DNA of 44,331 bases, from NCBI GenBank assembly GCA_016208765.1, contig JACQXK010000121.1, forward strand, positions 1-44,331, written 5' to 3'. Below the pieces are notes generated by a model. That model made no database searches. It worked only from the letters and a program-made list of their open reading frames with translations, and had not been told where the DNA came from. The translations under genes and the position numbers were made by a program. This DNA is from Candidatus Omnitrophota bacterium. Its GTDB lineage: Bacteria; Omnitrophota; Gorgyraeia; Gygaellales; Profunditerraquicolaceae. Positions 8,024-16,380 of this stretch are shown here, piece after piece; position 1 is the stretch's first letter, and every line of letters starts with the position of its first letter.

Positions 8024-8266
8024 ATGCCAGATACTCAAAACACTCAAGAAGAAATCAGGCAAATGGTAAGCGAAATTACCGAGGTCCCTTTGGAAAAGCT
8101 TACTTTAGAAGCCGATTTTTTTACTGATTTAAACGTTGATTCTTTAAAAGCAATAGAAATTGTTGCTGCTTTTGAGAAAAGATACAGAATTATTATTCCT
8201 GAGCAGGATATTCCTAAGATACGCAACGTTAAACAAATAGCTGAGTATACTAAAAATATAAAGTAG
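8024..8266 (+). CDS. Acyl carrier protein
   Basis: An 80-aa acidic ACP. The phosphopantetheine site is Ser40 in DLNVDSLKAIE, a close match to the canonical D-S-L motif. It has a strong ribosome site (GAGGAGG) about 8 nt before ATG. It follows the pseudo-ketosynthase after 90 nt and precedes fabZ by 5 nt. Because it is embedded in this cassette it may be a dedicated carrier, not the housekeeping AcpP. No separate acpP is in the window for comparison. Confidence 0.9.
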   Translation: MPDTQNTQEEIRQMVSEITEVPLEKLTLEADFFTDLNVDSLKAIEIVAAFEKRYRIIIPEQDIPKIRNVKQIAEYTKNIK

Positions 8267-8271
8267 GATTT

Positions 8272-8712
8272 ATGATTTTTGACTTAGAACTAATAAAATC
8301 AATTCTTCCTCAACGCGAGCCCTTTCTTTTTATTGACGAAGTTAGCCAAACCAGCGGCGCAGAAAAAGTAGTAGCTTCAAAATTCATAGATCCTAAAGAA
8401 GCTTATTTTAAAGGGCATTTTCCTGATAATCCCGTGATGCCTGGTGTATTAATTGTTGAGGCAATGGCGCAGGCATCAATTATTCTTTACTATTTAAACA
8501 AACCTGAAATTGCCAAAAAACATCCAAGTTATTATTTAGGCAAGGTAAAAACAGAATTTCTTGCTCCTGTTTTTCCGGGAGATACCCTTATTTTAGAGTC
8601 AGTTCCGGTAAAAATGATAGAGTCTGCTGCGGTTGTAGACGCCCTGGCCAGGGTGGGAGAAAAAATTGTGGCCAAGGCCGGCTTTATTTTTGGCGTGAAG
8701 AAAAATGAATAA
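8272..8712 (+). CDS. fabZ: 3-hydroxyacyl-ACP dehydratase, FabZ type
   Basis: A 146-aa hot-dog-fold dehydratase. The catalytic His49 and Glu63 lie in KGHFPDNPVMPGVLIVEAMAQ, the FabZ signature. The N-terminal motif normally written LPHRYPF reads LPQREPF here, with His changed to Gln and Tyr to Glu, a mild deviation. It removes water from 3-hydroxyacyl-ACP made by the FabG step. It overlaps the next gene by 8 nt. With reductase, dehydratase and ketosynthase present but no enoyl reductase nearby, the cassette could build polyenoic chains; that is inference, since a reductase could be encoded elsewhere. Confidence 0.9.
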   Translation: MIFDLELIKSILPQREPFLFIDEVSQTSGAEKVVASKFIDPKEAYFKGHFPDNPVMPGVLIVEAMAQASIILYYLNKPEIAKKHPSYYLGKVKTEFLAPVFPGDTLILESVPVKMIESAAVVDALARVGEKIVAKAGFIFGVKKNE

Positions 8713-9916
8713 AAAAAGAGTAGTGGTAACCGGATTAGGCATTATATCTTCTATCGGACAAGGCAAAGATGATTTTTGGAAATCACTGATCGCAGGTAAA
8801 AGCGGCATAAGCAAAGTCAGTTCATTTGATACTGCCGGGCTAAGATGCCATTCTGCCGGAGAAATAAAGGATTTTAATCCTGATAATTATTTTCCGTCTG
8901 TTGATTTCCCGTTTTTATCGCGAACCTCACAGTTGGGTATCGCTGCAACTGCCTTAGCATTTAAGGACGCTAAAATCAGTACAGACTTAATTGATCCTGA
9001 AACAACCGGAGTGATTATCGGCACTACTATGGGAGAAAAAAACCTTGAAACCACAGTTTCGGCATGGATCAATGGAGGGTGTGAAAATATTGAAAATAGC
9101 AAGATCCTCCAGTCAACCCCAAATAATATAAGTACGAATATAGGATTTTATTTTGGGATTACAGGCTGTAATTATTTAATTCCTACTGCATGTGCCGCGG
9201 CAAACTATTCCATAGGGTATGCTTTTGATTTAATTAGTTCAGGCCAAGTCAACTCTGCTATTGCCGGAGGGGTAGATTCTTTCTCTAAGATTGCTTTTTG
9301 CGGATTTCACAGGTTGTATGCCATGGCCCCTGAAAAATGCCAGCCTTTTGATAAAAACCGCAAGGGGATGCTTGTAGGAGAAGGCAGCGCGATGCTGCAC
9401 CTTGAACTGCTTGATTCTGCTTTAAAAAGAAACGCCCATATCTATGCCGAGATTTTAGGTTATGGGTTAAGTTGCGATGCCAGCCATATGACCCAGCCAA
9501 AAACAGAAGGCATTGAAAAGGCAATTCTTAAAGCCCTGAAAGAAACCGGGCTTAAAAAAGAAAACGTCAGCTATATCAGTGCGCATGGGACCGGGACTCC
9601 GGCAAATGATAAAGCAGAATGTGCTGCCATTAAGAAAGTTTTTCCTGATAATTACGAGAACCTTCCGGTCAGTTCAATCAAATCCATGTTAGGCCATACC
9701 ATGGGGGCTGCTTCCGGAATTGAAGCAATCACGTGTTGCCTTAGCGTAGAAAATGACATTGTTCCTGCGACAATCAATTACGAAACACCGGACCCTGAAT
9801 GCGGTATTGACTGTGTGCCAAACACTGCCCGTAAACATAAAGTAGAAGTTGCTCTTAATAACGGATTTGCCTTTGGCGGCAACAATGCCTGCGTGGTATT
9901 TAAAAAGTTTTCGTAA
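8705..9916 (+). CDS. Beta-ketoacyl-ACP synthase, FabF type, with intact active site
   Basis: A 403-aa condensing enzyme, the usual FabF length. The full Cys-His-His set is present: C163 in PTACAAANYS, H294 in ISAHGTGTP and H331 in SSIKSMLGHTMG. It catalyses decarboxylative condensation of malonyl-ACP with acyl-ACP. It opens KKRVVVTGLGIIS and ends with the glycine-rich NNGFAFGGNNACVVF. It overlaps fabZ by 8 nt and is the last gene of the cassette. With the inactive paralogue at 6701-7933 it could form a KS/CLF heterodimer. Whether it serves general fatty acid synthesis or a special lipid or pigment cannot be told from sequence alone. Confidence 0.92.
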   Translation: MNKKRVVVTGLGIISSIGQGKDDFWKSLIAGKSGISKVSSFDTAGLRCHSAGEIKDFNPDNYFPSVDFPFLSRTSQLGIAATALAFKDAKISTDLIDPETTGVIIGTTMGEKNLETTVSAWINGGCENIENSKILQSTPNNISTNIGFYFGITGCNYLIPTACAAANYSIGYAFDLISSGQVNSAIAGGVDSFSKIAFCGFHRLYAMAPEKCQPFDKNRKGMLVGEGSAMLHLELLDSALKRNAHIYAEILGYGLSCDASHMTQPKTEGIEKAILKALKETGLKKENVSYISAHGTGTPANDKAECAAIKKVFPDNYENLPVSSIKSMLGHTMGAASGIEAITCCLSVENDIVPATINYETPDPECGIDCVPNTARKHKVEVALNNGFAFGGNNACVVFKKFS

Positions 9917-9980
9917 TTACAAAGTTTGATTTCTTGTTTCATAGAAACCGCTTGAGATATGCTCTAAGGAGAATGAAAAA

Positions 9981-11492
9981 GTGGATATCCGAATCGGAGT
10001 AACCCGCACAACAATTTTTGCCGCTCTTTACTCGCTCGTTCTGGGCCTGCCTTTTGCTATAGCCGGTTGGTTCAAAGAATCGCTTTTTAATTTATTTGGC
10101 CCTATATGGTGGATTGCGCCATTGAGTTTGATGGCGCTATTAGCAATAATCGGGCCTTTTTTATATATTTATATTGAGAGATTAGCAGAAGAGAGCCTGC
10201 TAAAAGAACAACGGCTCTACCACGAAACACTTAAACATGCAGCTTCAGGCATGACACGTATCCGTAACTTACGCAGGCTACTTGAATTAATCACCCATAT
10301 TGTTACTAAAACTGTAAAGATTTCTTATGCCGCTATCTACCTGTATGATGCCGACAGGAATGAATATTTATTGCAGGTAAACCGCAATAAACAAATGCGC
10401 TCAATTCCCAGGTTATCAGCAGACAATCCGTTAATCATCAGGTTTTCCAAAGACCGTTCCCCTATTTTACTGGAAGGAAACGATCACAAGCCTGAACAGG
10501 TAACTAATGATGAAAAAACAAAAATCAATGAAAATATGCGCCAGCTTTGTGCTTCTGTAGTTATTCCAAGTTATCTGGGAGATAAACTTTCCGCCGTCTT
10601 TGTCCTCGGGGATAAAACCAGCGGACAAACTTATACCCGGGATGATTTAAGCGTATTTGAAGTATTGGCAAGCCAGGCAGCCCTTGCAATTGAAAACGCA
10701 AGATTTTATGAAGAGGCAAAGGAAATGCAGGAGCAGATTGCACAGGCAGAAAAAATGTCTACAATCGGCACAATGGCTGACGGATTATCCCATCAAATCA
10801 ACAACCGTTTTTACGCACTTTCGTTAATCGCCGGAGATACTATTGATTCTATCAGAAACACAGACACATCTAATTGCTCAGATGATATTAAAGCAATGTT
10901 AAAGGGAATAAATTATGCCCTGGAACGCATCCAGGCAAATGTAATACAGGGAGGAGAAGTGGTAAAAGGTTTGTTAAAATATTCCAGAAAAGATGATAAA
11001 TCCTTCGGCCCGCTTGAACTTAACAGTGTGATTGAAAATACCATTGCTATGGTTCAGTATAAAATCAGGCTTACCGAAGTTGACATTATCCACGACATTG
11101 CCTCAAATACGCCTAAAATTAAAGGTAACGCTACTCAGTTACAAGAAGTCTTCTTTAACTTTATTGACAATGCCTATGACGCAATCATGGAACGTAAAAC
11201 TACGTTTAATGAAAAAGGATACAGGGGAAAGATTGCGATCACGGCAAGACCAATGGAAACAGAAAACTACCTTGAGATCACCGTAGAAGATAACGGCATA
11301 GGAGTAAAAGAAGCTGATACAAAGAAAATCTTTACTCCTTTTTTTTCCACTAAGGTTTCCTCTCACACAGGAACAGGGCTTGGATTGTATGTAATTAAAC
11401 GCATTATCACAGAAACCCATAATGGGAAAGTCTCATTTGAATCTAAATATAAGGCCGGAACACGTTTTCTCGTGCATCTTCCTGTCGCGTAG
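9981..11492 (+). CDS. Membrane histidine kinase with GAF domain
   Basis: A 503-aa sensor kinase with a GTG start and an AAGGAG site upstream. Two membrane spans (about 10-30 and 42-66) are followed by a GAF domain (about 85-235), a short coiled segment, a HisKA-like helix and an HATPase domain. The phosphoacceptor is H271 in GLSHQINNRF. The family consensus there is H-E-x-N-N-P, so the usual Glu is Gln and the Pro is Arg, which could change phosphatase or kinase balance. ATP-binding boxes are FFNFIDNAYDAI, EDNGIGV and TGTGLGLYVIKRI. It precedes a receiver protein and a GAF-HD-GYP protein whose GAF domain resembles this one. A weak TTGTTT/TATGCT promoter-like pair lies at 9934-9963. Confidence 0.88.
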   Translation: MDIRIGVTRTTIFAALYSLVLGLPFAIAGWFKESLFNLFGPIWWIAPLSLMALLAIIGPFLYIYIERLAEESLLKEQRLYHETLKHAASGMTRIRNLRRLLELITHIVTKTVKISYAAIYLYDADRNEYLLQVNRNKQMRSIPRLSADNPLIIRFSKDRSPILLEGNDHKPEQVTNDEKTKINENMRQLCASVVIPSYLGDKLSAVFVLGDKTSGQTYTRDDLSVFEVLASQAALAIENARFYEEAKEMQEQIAQAEKMSTIGTMADGLSHQINNRFYALSLIAGDTIDSIRNTDTSNCSDDIKAMLKGINYALERIQANVIQGGEVVKGLLKYSRKDDKSFGPLELNSVIENTIAMVQYKIRLTEVDIIHDIASNTPKIKGNATQLQEVFFNFIDNAYDAIMERKTTFNEKGYRGKIAITARPMETENYLEITVEDNGIGVKEADTKKIFTPFFSTKVSSHTGTGLGLYVIKRIITETHNGKVSFESKYKAGTRFLVHLPVA

Positions 11493-11505
11493 AAACAGAA
11501 TCTTC

Positions 11506-11534
11506 TTGTTTGGAAGTTTCGCTTATGATAATAT
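11506..11534 (+). promoter_or_regulatory. Possible promoter for the response-regulator gene
   Basis: TTGTTT (11506-11511), a 17-bp spacer and TAATAT (11529-11534) preceded by an extended TG. It matches the -35 consensus only partly. If used, the regulator and HD-GYP genes could be expressed apart from the kinase. Confidence 0.4.
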
Positions 11535-11554
11535 GTTTTTAAAGGAGGAAGAAT

Positions 11555-11929
11555 ATGGCAAAGTTGCTGATAGTTGATGACGAGTTTGATGTCCGTGAAT
11601 TTGCCGCTAATTTTTTCCGTAAACGTAAAATTGACGTATCCACTGCCTCCGGAGGGCAAGAGGCTATTGATCATATTAAAAATAATAAACCTGACCTCAT
11701 ACTTCTTGATATTAACATGAAAGACATCAATGGGATTGAAACTTTACGCCGTTTAAAATTAATGAATGAAGAAATTAATGTTATTATGGTTACCGGCAAG
11801 AAACCTGAAGAAGAAGATGCTTACCAAGAGTGCAAGCAGTTGGGCGCGATAGATTATATTCATAAGCCCTTAGAGCTTGATGAGTTGGAGAGGATTGTAT
11901 TAAACCAGCTATTTAAAACAAAAAAATAA
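11555..11929 (+). CDS. Single-domain response regulator (CheY-like receiver)
   Basis: A 124-aa receiver domain with no output domain. The acidic pair is D8-D9, the phospho-acceptor is D52 in LILLDINMKD, and the switch residues are T80 in IMVTGKK and K104 in IHKPLEL. A strong AAAGGAGG site lies 8 nt before ATG. It stops directly before the ATG of the HD-GYP gene (11930). It is the obvious phosphorylation target of the neighbouring kinase. With no DNA-binding domain it probably acts by protein contact, perhaps with the HD-GYP protein. Confidence 0.92.
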   Translation: MAKLLIVDDEFDVREFAANFFRKRKIDVSTASGGQEAIDHIKNNKPDLILLDINMKDINGIETLRRLKLMNEEINVIMVTGKKPEEEDAYQECKQLGAIDYIHKPLELDELERIVLNQLFKTKK

Positions 11930-13102
11930 ATGCGCAAAAAAATTGATTACAAGAAAGAACTGGAACAGGCCTCTAAAAGCATGATTTTAGTGCACGAGCC
12001 GGAGACCCTGATAAAAATGATTGTGCGCATGATAGTAAACAAAGTTCAGGTGACTCATGCAGGAATCCTGCTTCACGATTTTGAAAAAGACACCTACGTG
12101 CTGACTGTCTCGCGCGGAGAAAAAGGATTAAAAATACCTACTGGTTTTGCGAGGATGGATGCTGATAACCCGATGATCAGGTTTTTTTGTCAAAAACAAG
12201 ATAAAGAATTATTCGGGTATGGCGCTCTCGTTTACGAAGAAGGAGAGCGAATTTTAAAGACAAAACCTCTAAAAGAAATTCAAAAAGAAACATTAAAAAA
12301 AGTACTCTATCAAATGGAAATTTTTGATGCGACCGCCTGTATCCCAAGCTACTTCCGGAACAATTTACTGGGAGTGCTTATGTTAGGAAGCAAAAAAGAC
12401 GGCAAGAAATTTAAACAAGATGAACTGGATTTCTTTGTCGCCCTTACTTCGGATGTAGCCATGGCTATCCGTAATGCCCAGTTATTTAAGGCCCTTGCCG
12501 CAGAACTGGACAAAAAACAAAGGCTTTTTATCCATACAACTATTGCTCTTGCTGCAGCAATTGAAGCCAAAGACCGCTATACGCACGGACATACTGCGAG
12601 AGTAACGAATATCAGCCTTGAAATTACAAGAAAACTTGAATCAAAGCATAAGCTAAATTTTGATGCTAAATTCTTTGAACACCTTCATATTGCAAGCCTC
12701 CTGCATGATATAGGAAAAATCGGTATCCCGGAGGCAATTTTAAACAAAGACGGCCCATTGAATGACTCTGAAGCCAAGCGAATGCAAGAACATCCCCTGG
12801 TGGGAGTAAATATTCTTCAGCCGATCAAGGAACTTGAAGATGCCATTCTCGGAGTCAAATACCACCACGAAAAATACGATGGTTCAGGATATCCGGAAGG
12901 TTTAAAAGGCGCTCAAATACCGCTGATTGCCTCAATTATCGCAGTTGCTGATACTTTTGATGCTATGACCACGGACCGGCCTTACCGCAAGGCCCTTACC
13001 AAAGAAGAAGCAGTGAATGAGATAAAAAAACAAAGCGGCAAGCAATTTAATCCACAGGTAGCCGAGTCATTCGTTGAGCTTTTTCAGGATAACAAAATCT
13101 GA
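11930..13102 (+). CDS. GAF-HD-GYP protein, predicted c-di-GMP phosphodiesterase
   Basis: A 390-aa cytoplasmic protein with an N-terminal GAF domain (about 10-190) and a C-terminal HD-GYP domain (about 200-385). The metal and active-site motifs are intact: YTHGHTARV, HDIGKIGIPEAIL, and HHEKYDGSGYPEGL. HD-GYP enzymes hydrolyse cyclic di-GMP, some cGAMP. Its GAF domain shares telling segments with the upstream kinase: ADNPMIRFF versus ADNPLIIRF, and CIPSYFRNNLLGVLMLGSK versus VIPSYLGDKLSAVFVLGDK. The two probably arose by domain duplication and may sense related signals. It starts directly after the receiver gene. Confidence 0.9.
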   Translation: MRKKIDYKKELEQASKSMILVHEPETLIKMIVRMIVNKVQVTHAGILLHDFEKDTYVLTVSRGEKGLKIPTGFARMDADNPMIRFFCQKQDKELFGYGALVYEEGERILKTKPLKEIQKETLKKVLYQMEIFDATACIPSYFRNNLLGVLMLGSKKDGKKFKQDELDFFVALTSDVAMAIRNAQLFKALAAELDKKQRLFIHTTIALAAAIEAKDRYTHGHTARVTNISLEITRKLESKHKLNFDAKFFEHLHIASLLHDIGKIGIPEAILNKDGPLNDSEAKRMQEHPLVGVNILQPIKELEDAILGVKYHHEKYDGSGYPEGLKGAQIPLIASIIAVADTFDAMTTDRPYRKALTKEEAVNEIKKQSGKQFNPQVAESFVELFQDNKI

Positions 13103-13110
13103 TCCCGCCC

Positions 13111-14235
13111 ATGCACGCTAAAAGAATAATCCTCATGTATATTTCAGATGTTTCCGGGCACCGCAGCGCAGCTTATGCGATAGAGAATGCAATTAAGATG
13201 CTCCAACCCGATACAGAAATATTAAATATCAATGCTTTCAATTATACCAACCCTATTTCTGAAAAAATTATAAACAGCCTTTATATGGGAGTAATAAAGG
13301 TAACCCCGCAAATTTGGGATTATCTTTACGATAACCCAAAGGTAGTAAAGAAACTTGAGAAAATCAAGAAAACTATTCATAAGCTTAATTCTCCTAAGTT
13401 CAAAACCCTGTTTGAGCGCTTTAAACCAGATGCAATCATATGTACACAGGCGTTTCCCTGCGGGATGGTAGCTGATTTTAAAAAAACATATAATTCAAAC
13501 ATACCTCTAATTGCAGTCTTAACAGATTTTATCCCGCATGCCTATTGGGTGTATGATACCGTAGATTACTATATTACTCCTTCAGACGACATATCCAGCC
13601 GGCTGATTGAAAAAGGAGTTAGATCCGATAAAATCCGGCCCTTAGGCATTCCATTCAGCCATAAGTTCATTGATAAGGTTAATAAGCAGGAGCTAATAAA
13701 TAAATTCAAGCTTAATCAAAATTTGGCTACAATTTTAATTATGGGCGGCGGCCAGGGATTAGGGCCGATTAAAAGGGTCGTTAATTATCTTGAAAAGGTA
13801 AGAGAACCCATTCAAGAAATAGTTGTTTGCGGCACAAATAAGAAACTTTACAATTCCCTTAAGCGGAAAATAGATAAGTTCAAAAAGAAAATATTCCTTT
13901 TCGGCTATGCGCAAAATGTAAATGAGTTAATGACTGTATCCGATATGATCATTACTAAACCCGGAGGGGTAACTACCGCAGAAGTGCTGGCAAAAAACCT
14001 CCCCATGATTATCATAAAGCCAATTCCCGGGCAAGAAGCTAACAATGCGCTGTACTTAACCAGTAAAAACGCCGCTATAAAAGTTGATAAACCCAGGGAA
14101 ATAACCGGCATTGTTGAAAACCTGTTACAGAACCCGGCAAAGCTATCAACAATGTCAAAGTCAATTGATATAATTAAAAAACCCCAGGCAAGCATTGATA
14201 TTGCAAAGCTTGTTTTGGAACTGCCAAATGTTTAA
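13111..14235 (+). CDS. MGDG synthase/UgtP-like glycosyltransferase (GT28)
   Basis: A 374-aa GT-B glycosyltransferase. The N-terminal acceptor-side motif SDVSGHRSAAYAIENAI is typical of monogalactosyldiacylglycerol synthases and diglucosyldiacylglycerol synthases. The C-terminal nucleotide-sugar half shows ILIMGGGQGLGPIKRV and TKPGGVTTAEVLAKNLPMI, as in MurG and the GT28 family. It probably transfers a hexose to diacylglycerol on the inner membrane. The exact sugar and acceptor are not readable. It lacks an obvious ribosome site and overlaps the next gene by 8 nt. It sits with other lipid and glycan genes. Confidence 0.82.
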   Translation: MHAKRIILMYISDVSGHRSAAYAIENAIKMLQPDTEILNINAFNYTNPISEKIINSLYMGVIKVTPQIWDYLYDNPKVVKKLEKIKKTIHKLNSPKFKTLFERFKPDAIICTQAFPCGMVADFKKTYNSNIPLIAVLTDFIPHAYWVYDTVDYYITPSDDISSRLIEKGVRSDKIRPLGIPFSHKFIDKVNKQELINKFKLNQNLATILIMGGGQGLGPIKRVVNYLEKVREPIQEIVVCGTNKKLYNSLKRKIDKFKKKIFLFGYAQNVNELMTVSDMIITKPGGVTTAEVLAKNLPMIIIKPIPGQEANNALYLTSKNAAIKVDKPREITGIVENLLQNPAKLSTMSKSIDIIKKPQASIDIAKLVLELPNV

Positions 14236-15085
14236 TTTTATTTTATACAGGATCGCACAATTTGTTGCCCTGGCCCTTCCATTAAAATTTGCCTACGCAA
14301 TTGCTGTTTTTTCTTCCGATCTTCACTATCTTTTCGCAGATAAAGATCGCAAGGCTGTAAATGAGAACCTCAAAACAATCTTTCCGGAAAAAAACGATAA
14401 AGAGATAAAAAAGATACAGATCCACATGTTCAGAAACTTTGCCAAGTATTTGGTTGATTTCTTTCGTTTCAGCAGGATTAACACAGATTACATAAAAAAG
14501 AATATCCGCGTTGAAAATATCCATTACTTTGATGAAGCAATAGCAAAGAAAAAGGGCGTGATTGTTTTAACCGCGCATTTAGGAAACTGGGAACTGGGTG
14601 GGGTGGTAATTGCGCTTTCAGGATATCCTTTAGGAGTAGTTGCCCTTCCGCATAAAGACAAACTGGTAAACAATTTCTTTAATAATCAACGAGAAAGTAA
14701 AGGCATAAAGGTTATCCCGCTTGGTAAAGCTGTAAGAAGTTGCCTGAACCTTCTGAGCCAAAACAAGCTTATTGCGCTTGTTGGCGACAGGGATTTTACA
14801 GAAAGAGGGGTTGTTATGGATTTTTTTAATAAAAAGGCGATTTTTCCGGAAGGGCCCGCGGCCTTTTGTTTAAAAACCGGGGCAGATATTTTACCGGGTT
14901 TCATGATCCGTAACCCCGATGACACATTTACTTTGAAAATTGATAAACCTATTGATTTTACACCCACGGGAAACAAAGAAAAGGATACGAAAGACATAAT
15001 CTCAATTTATTTAAAGATATTTGAAGGCTATATTAGAAAATACCCGGACCAATGGTACATGTTCAGGAGATTCTGGATATCATGA
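14228..15085 (+). CDS. Lipid A-type lauroyl/myristoyl acyltransferase (LpxL/HtrB family)
   Basis: A 285-aa membrane-associated acyltransferase that adds secondary acyl chains to lipid A or a related lipid. The catalytic H-x4-E motif is in TAHLGNWELGG. An N-terminal hydrophobic stretch near FILYRIAQFVALAL anchors it. The ATG at 14228 is preferred; an ATG at 14195 lies well inside the previous gene and adds 11 residues unlike the family start. It overlaps both neighbours (8 nt and 4 nt). It supports an LPS-bearing outer membrane, although LpxL-like proteins also act on other glycolipids, and the adjacent GT28 enzyme leaves that open. Confidence 0.85.
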   Translation: MFNFILYRIAQFVALALPLKFAYAIAVFSSDLHYLFADKDRKAVNENLKTIFPEKNDKEIKKIQIHMFRNFAKYLVDFFRFSRINTDYIKKNIRVENIHYFDEAIAKKKGVIVLTAHLGNWELGGVVIALSGYPLGVVALPHKDKLVNNFFNNQRESKGIKVIPLGKAVRSCLNLLSQNKLIALVGDRDFTERGVVMDFFNKKAIFPEGPAAFCLKTGADILPGFMIRNPDDTFTLKIDKPIDFTPTGNKEKDTKDIISIYLKIFEGYIRKYPDQWYMFRRFWIS

Positions 15086-15753
15086 AAACCTGCGTTATCA
15101 TCCCTGCCTATAACGAAGAGGGGGAAATTGAGAAAGTAACCAGAGAAATCATTAAACAAGGCCTTACAGCTTTAGTAATTGATGATGGATCGTCGGATAA
15201 CACCGCTAAATTTGCCCAACAGTCAGGGGCTTTGGTAATTAAAAATGAGGTTAATGAAGGAAAAGGAGCATCGTTAATAAAAGGATTCAATTATGCCCGT
15301 GAAAACAATTTTGACGCTGTGATCACTATGGACGGAGATGGCCAACATTCACCAGCGGATATCCCATTTTTTCTGAGGCTTGCCACGTATTCCGATAGTG
15401 CTATTTTAGTCGGAAACCGCATGCTAAAAACAAAAAATATGCCTTTTCTGCGCTTATTAACGAATAAATTCATGTCTTGGTTAATTTCACTTGTAGCTAA
15501 GCAGAAAATTCCGGATACACAGTGCGGTTTTCGCCTGATAAAAAAAGAAGTGCTAAACAAAATTGATTTTTCTACGACAAAATACGAAACAGAATCAGAA
15601 ATTTTAATTAAAAGCTCACGCAAGGGATTTAAAATTGAATCTGTGCCGATTACCACAATTTACCGCGGAGAGAAAAGCCAAATTAATCCTTTTGTTGACA
15701 CGCTAAGATTTTTAAACTACATCATTAAGGAAATATGGACTACGAGACATTAA
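15082..15753 (+). CDS. Family 2 glycosyltransferase, polyprenyl-phosphate mannosyltransferase-like
   Basis: A 223-aa GT-A enzyme of the DPM1-like group. It starts MKTCVIIPAYNEEGEIE, with nucleotide-binding IDDGSSDNTAKFA and the D-x-D-containing segment TMDGDGQHSPADI, then the conserved DTQCGFRLIKK. It probably moves a sugar from a nucleotide donor to a polyprenyl phosphate or glycan. There is no C-terminal membrane domain, so it is the short soluble form. The ATG at 15082 overlaps the acyltransferase stop as ATGA; an upstream in-frame ATG at 15052 is less likely. It overlaps pcm by 19 nt. Confidence 0.87.
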   Translation: MKTCVIIPAYNEEGEIEKVTREIIKQGLTALVIDDGSSDNTAKFAQQSGALVIKNEVNEGKGASLIKGFNYARENNFDAVITMDGDGQHSPADIPFFLRLATYSDSAILVGNRMLKTKNMPFLRLLTNKFMSWLISLVAKQKIPDTQCGFRLIKKEVLNKIDFSTTKYETESEILIKSSRKGFKIESVPITTIYRGEKSQINPFVDTLRFLNYIIKEIWTTRH

Positions 15754-16379
15754 GAAACCGCATGGTGCAGGAACAATTAGTTTCCCGCGGCATACACGAC
15801 GAAAAAGTGTTGCATGCATTTTTAAGAACTCCCCGGCATTTATTTATTCCTGAGGCAGTTAAAATAAATGCCTACTCGGACTTTCCTCTTGCTATCGGCG
15901 AAGGCCAGACAATTTCGCAACCTTATATTGTCGCCCTGATGACCCAGCAACTGGAATTAACAGGAAATGAAAAGGTGCTTGAAATAGGCACAGGTTCAGG
16001 GTATCAAACTGCAATATTGTCTGAAATGGTAAAAGAAGTTCTTAGCGTTGAGCGTTTTGAATCTTTAGCAAAAAAAGCAGCAGCCATCCTTGCTGACCTG
16101 GGCTGTAATAATGTTAAGCTAAAAGCAGGCGACGGATCATTAGGCTGGCCTGAAGAAGCGCCTTTTGACAGGATAATTGTCACTGCCGCAAGTCCCAAAG
16201 TGCCTTTACCGTTAATAGACCAGCTAAAAAATGGCGGTAAACTTATTATACCCATCGGTGAATCTTACAGTCAAATGCTCACAAAGATTGAAAAAAAAGA
16301 AAATAACTTAATCTCAACAGACATCTGCGCGTGCGTATTTGTTCCTTTAATCGGTAAATTTGGCACAAAGAACGAATAA
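15735..16379 (+). CDS. pcm: Protein-L-isoaspartate O-methyltransferase
   Basis: A 214-aa SAM-dependent methyltransferase that starts repair of isoaspartyl residues in aged proteins. The family signature GEGQTISQPYIVALMTQ is followed by the SAM motif VLEIGTGSGYQTAILSE and the later FDRIIVTAAS. Length is normal. It starts inside the end of the GT2 gene and stops 1 nt before the cobalamin adenosyltransferase start. Its function does not obviously link to either neighbour. Confidence 0.93.
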   Translation: MDYETLRNRMVQEQLVSRGIHDEKVLHAFLRTPRHLFIPEAVKINAYSDFPLAIGEGQTISQPYIVALMTQQLELTGNEKVLEIGTGSGYQTAILSEMVKEVLSVERFESLAKKAAAILADLGCNNVKLKAGDGSLGWPEEAPFDRIIVTAASPKVPLPLIDQLKNGGKLIIPIGESYSQMLTKIEKKENNLISTDICACVFVPLIGKFGTKNE

Positions 16380-16380
16380 T

